From Pseudomonas sp. Irchel s3h17 (lineage in GTDB: Bacteria; Pseudomonadota; Gammaproteobacteria; Pseudomonadales; Pseudomonadaceae), in NCBI RefSeq assembly GCF_900187505.1, contig NZ_FYDL01000005.1, positions 160,794 to 224,793 on the forward strand: a DNA stretch of 64,000 nucleotides, written 5' to 3'. The stretch's first letter is position 1. Every line of letters starts with the position of its first letter. The notes beneath the pieces are model-generated. The model saw only the letters and a list, made by a program, of their open reading frames with translations. It did no database searches and was not told the origin of the DNA. Below, one piece after another: positions 62,699 to 64,000 of this stretch. A program made the translations under genes and the position numbers.

Positions 62699-62915
62699 CA
62701 AAAAAGGGTCCCCGTTCGGGGAATGCCGGTCAGTTAAGAGAAATAAAGCCGAACACGAAACCCGTGGCGAGGGAGCTTGCTCCCGCTGGGGCGCAAAGCG
62801 GCCCTGTTTTGGGGCTGCTACGCAGCCCAGCGGGAGCAAGCTCCCTCGCCACGGGCTCTATGTTCAGCTGGTCTTTGGCTTAACTGACTGGCATTGCCCC
62901 GTTCGGGAGCCCTTC
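62699..62915. terminator. Intrinsic terminator of ETF-QO gene split by MITE-like copy E
   Basis: Without the element the reverse strand reads AAGGGCTCCC-GAACG-GGGACCCTTTTTT, a strong terminator 18 nt after the ETF-QO stop. The two halves now lie at 62700-62720 and 62897-62915. Confidence 0.85.
62721..62896. mobile_element. MITE-like element, copy E (in terminator loop)
   Basis: A 176-bp element with ends GAATGCCGGTCAGTTAAG and, inverted, CAATGCCAGTCAGTTAAG. The target duplication CCCCGTTCGGG (62710-62720 and 62897-62907) is CCC-CGTTC-GGG, the loop and three stem pairs of the terminator. It is nearly identical to copy D and in the same orientation. Confidence 0.9.
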
Positions 62916-62932
62916 TTGTTCAGGCGTACGAC

Positions 62933-64000
62933 TTACATGTTCGGGTAAGTCGGGCCACCGGCACCTTCCGGTGCCACCCAGGTGATGTTCTGCGCAGGGT
63001 CCTTGATGTCGCAGGTCTTGCAGTGCACGCAGTTCTGGGCGTTGATCTGGAAGCGTTTTTCGCCGTTTTCCTGGGTGACCACTTCGTATACGCCCGCCGG
63101 GCAGTAGCGTTGCGCCGGCTCGTCGTACAGCGGCAGGTTCTTGCTGATCGGGATGCTCGCGTCGGCCAGCTTCAGGTGGCAAGGCTGTTCTTCTTCGTGG
63201 TTGGTCCCCGAGATGAATACCGAACTGAGCTTGTCGAAGCTGAGTTTGCCGTCCGGTTTCGGATAGTCGATCTTCTTGCTGTCGGCCGCCAGCTTCAGGC
63301 AAGCGTAATCCGGCTTGGTGTCGTGCAGGGTGAACGGCAGTTTGCCGCCGAAGATGTTCTGGTCGATCCAGTTGAAGCCGCCACCGACGATGGCGCCGTA
63401 CTTGTGGATCGCTGGGCCGAAGTTACGGCTGGCGAACAGTTCTTCGTAGAGCCAGCTGGACTTGAACGACTCCACGTAGCTGGTCAGTTCGTCCGCGCCT
63501 TCGGAACCTGCGAACAGGGCATCGGCCACCGAATCAGCGGCGAGCATGCCGGATTTCATGGCGGTGTGGCTGCCTTTGATCTTGGCGAAGTTCAGGGTGC
63601 CCAGGTCGCAACCGATCAGTGCGCCGCCCTTGAAGACCATTTTCGGCAACGAGTTCAGGCCGCCTTTGCAGATGGCGCGCGCGCCGTAGCTGATGCGCTT
63701 GCCGCCTTCCAGGTATTGCTTGAGCACCGGGTGGTGCTTGAGGCGCTGGAATTCGTCGAACGGCGACAGGTAGGTGTTGCTGTAGGACAGGTCGACGATC
63801 AGGCCGACCACCACCTGGTTGTTTTCCAGGTGATAGAGGAAGGAGCCGCCGGTGTTTTCGGTGCCCATGATGTCCAGCGGCCAGCCGGCAGTGTGCACCA
63901 CTAGGCCTGGTTGATGCTTGGCCGGGTCGATTTCCCAGATTTCCTTCAGGCCAATGCCGTAGTGCTGGGCGTCGGCATCGCTGTCGAGGTTGAAGCGCTT
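62933..64000 (-). CDS. Electron transfer flavoprotein-ubiquinone oxidoreductase, 3' part
   Basis: The C-terminal 355 or so residues; the frame is open to the window edge, so the 5' end lies outside. It passes electrons from ETF to the quinone pool, linking acyl-CoA dehydrogenases such as FadE to respiration. The 4Fe-4S cluster motif is CPAGVYEV ... NCVHCKTCDIKDP near the C-terminus, and GCDLGTLNFAKIKGSHTAMK is from the FAD/quinone region. The end PTYPNM is typical. Confidence 0.95.
   Translation of the reverse strand, partial: KRFNLDSDADAQHYGIGLKEIWEIDPAKHQPGLVVHTAGWPLDIMGTENTGGSFLYHLENNQVVVGLIVDLSYSNTYLSPFDEFQRLKHHPVLKQYLEGGKRISYGARAICKGGLNSLPKMVFKGGALIGCDLGTLNFAKIKGSHTAMKSGMLAADSVADALFAGSEGADELTSYVESFKSSWLYEELFASRNFGPAIHKYGAIVGGGFNWIDQNIFGGKLPFTLHDTKPDYACLKLAADSKKIDYPKPDGKLSFDKLSSVFISGTNHEEEQPCHLKLADASIPISKNLPLYDEPAQRYCPAGVYEVVTQENGEKRFQINAQNCVHCKTCDIKDPAQNITWVAPEGAGGPTYPNM

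Larger units (their letters stand above)
62595..62932. other. Intergenic region with terminator and MITE-like copy E
   Basis: No gene is seen. From 62595 to 62698 I find no signal; the rest is a terminator of the reverse-strand gene, interrupted by MITE-like copy E. Confidence 0.6.

Overview
The window is chromosomal DNA of a fluorescent Pseudomonas, most likely from the P. fluorescens group. The evidence is conserved gene order (exbB-exbD-lpxK-ycaR-kdsB-ptp-murB, rne and rluC divergent, yceD-rpmF-plsX-fabDG-acpP-fabF-pabC-mltG-tmk-holB-tatD), GC-rich codon use, GNNGAGGGAGC-type REP/REPIN repeats and typical protein sequences. I assigned it by reading the sequence; no database search was run.

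Layout. 1-390: a tandemly duplicated tRNA-Glu/tRNA-Gly cassette. 0.4-15.3 kb: a Flp (type IVc, Tad) pilus locus. It has a reverse-strand AraC-type regulator with a degenerate receiver domain, then a forward operon (flp, a decayed second flp, prepilin peptidase, an extra AAA+ ATPase, rcpC, a TadG-like protein, tadE, tadF, tadZ, tadA, tadB, tadC), and a converging reverse operon (small ORF, rcpA secretin, tadD lipoprotein, DUF3613 protein). 16.1-19.2 kb: a HisJQMP-type basic amino acid ABC importer. 19.2-22.5 kb: a reverse operon alaX / 2-oxoglutarate dioxygenase / LysE exporter with a divergent LysR regulator. 22.5-29.1 kb: a PA2817-like protein, FadE-type acyl-CoA dehydrogenase, transglutaminase-like protein, glutathione S-transferase and an ABC-2 exporter. 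29.3-36.9 kb: DUF2062, ComEC, ExbBD and the lipid A / KDO / MurB envelope operon. 37.2-37.9 kb: a scar of a deleted molybdo-oxidoreductase cluster. 38-44.5 kb: rne, rluC, a HAD phosphatase and sppA. 44.7-55.2 kb: maf and the yceD-to-tatD fatty acid and replication cluster, apparently without pilZ. 55.5-64 kb: an aminotransferase, TetR, moaA, a DUF4823 lipoprotein, DUF1285, an MFS transporter, an HD phosphohydrolase, a GNAT acetyltransferase and the 3' part of ETF-ubiquinone oxidoreductase.

The most unusual feature is a family of about 176-217 bp MITE-like elements. Five copies lie near 15.5, 25.6, 29.2, 44.5 and 62.7 kb. Each has TAATGC-type terminal inverted repeats, a REPIN as its core and an 11-bp flanking direct repeat. 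In three copies the 11-bp target is exactly the loop plus three stem pairs of an intrinsic terminator, so the element sits in the terminator loop. The second candidate for an undescribed system is the alaX / dioxygenase / LysE operon, which may make, export and protect against a modified amino acid.
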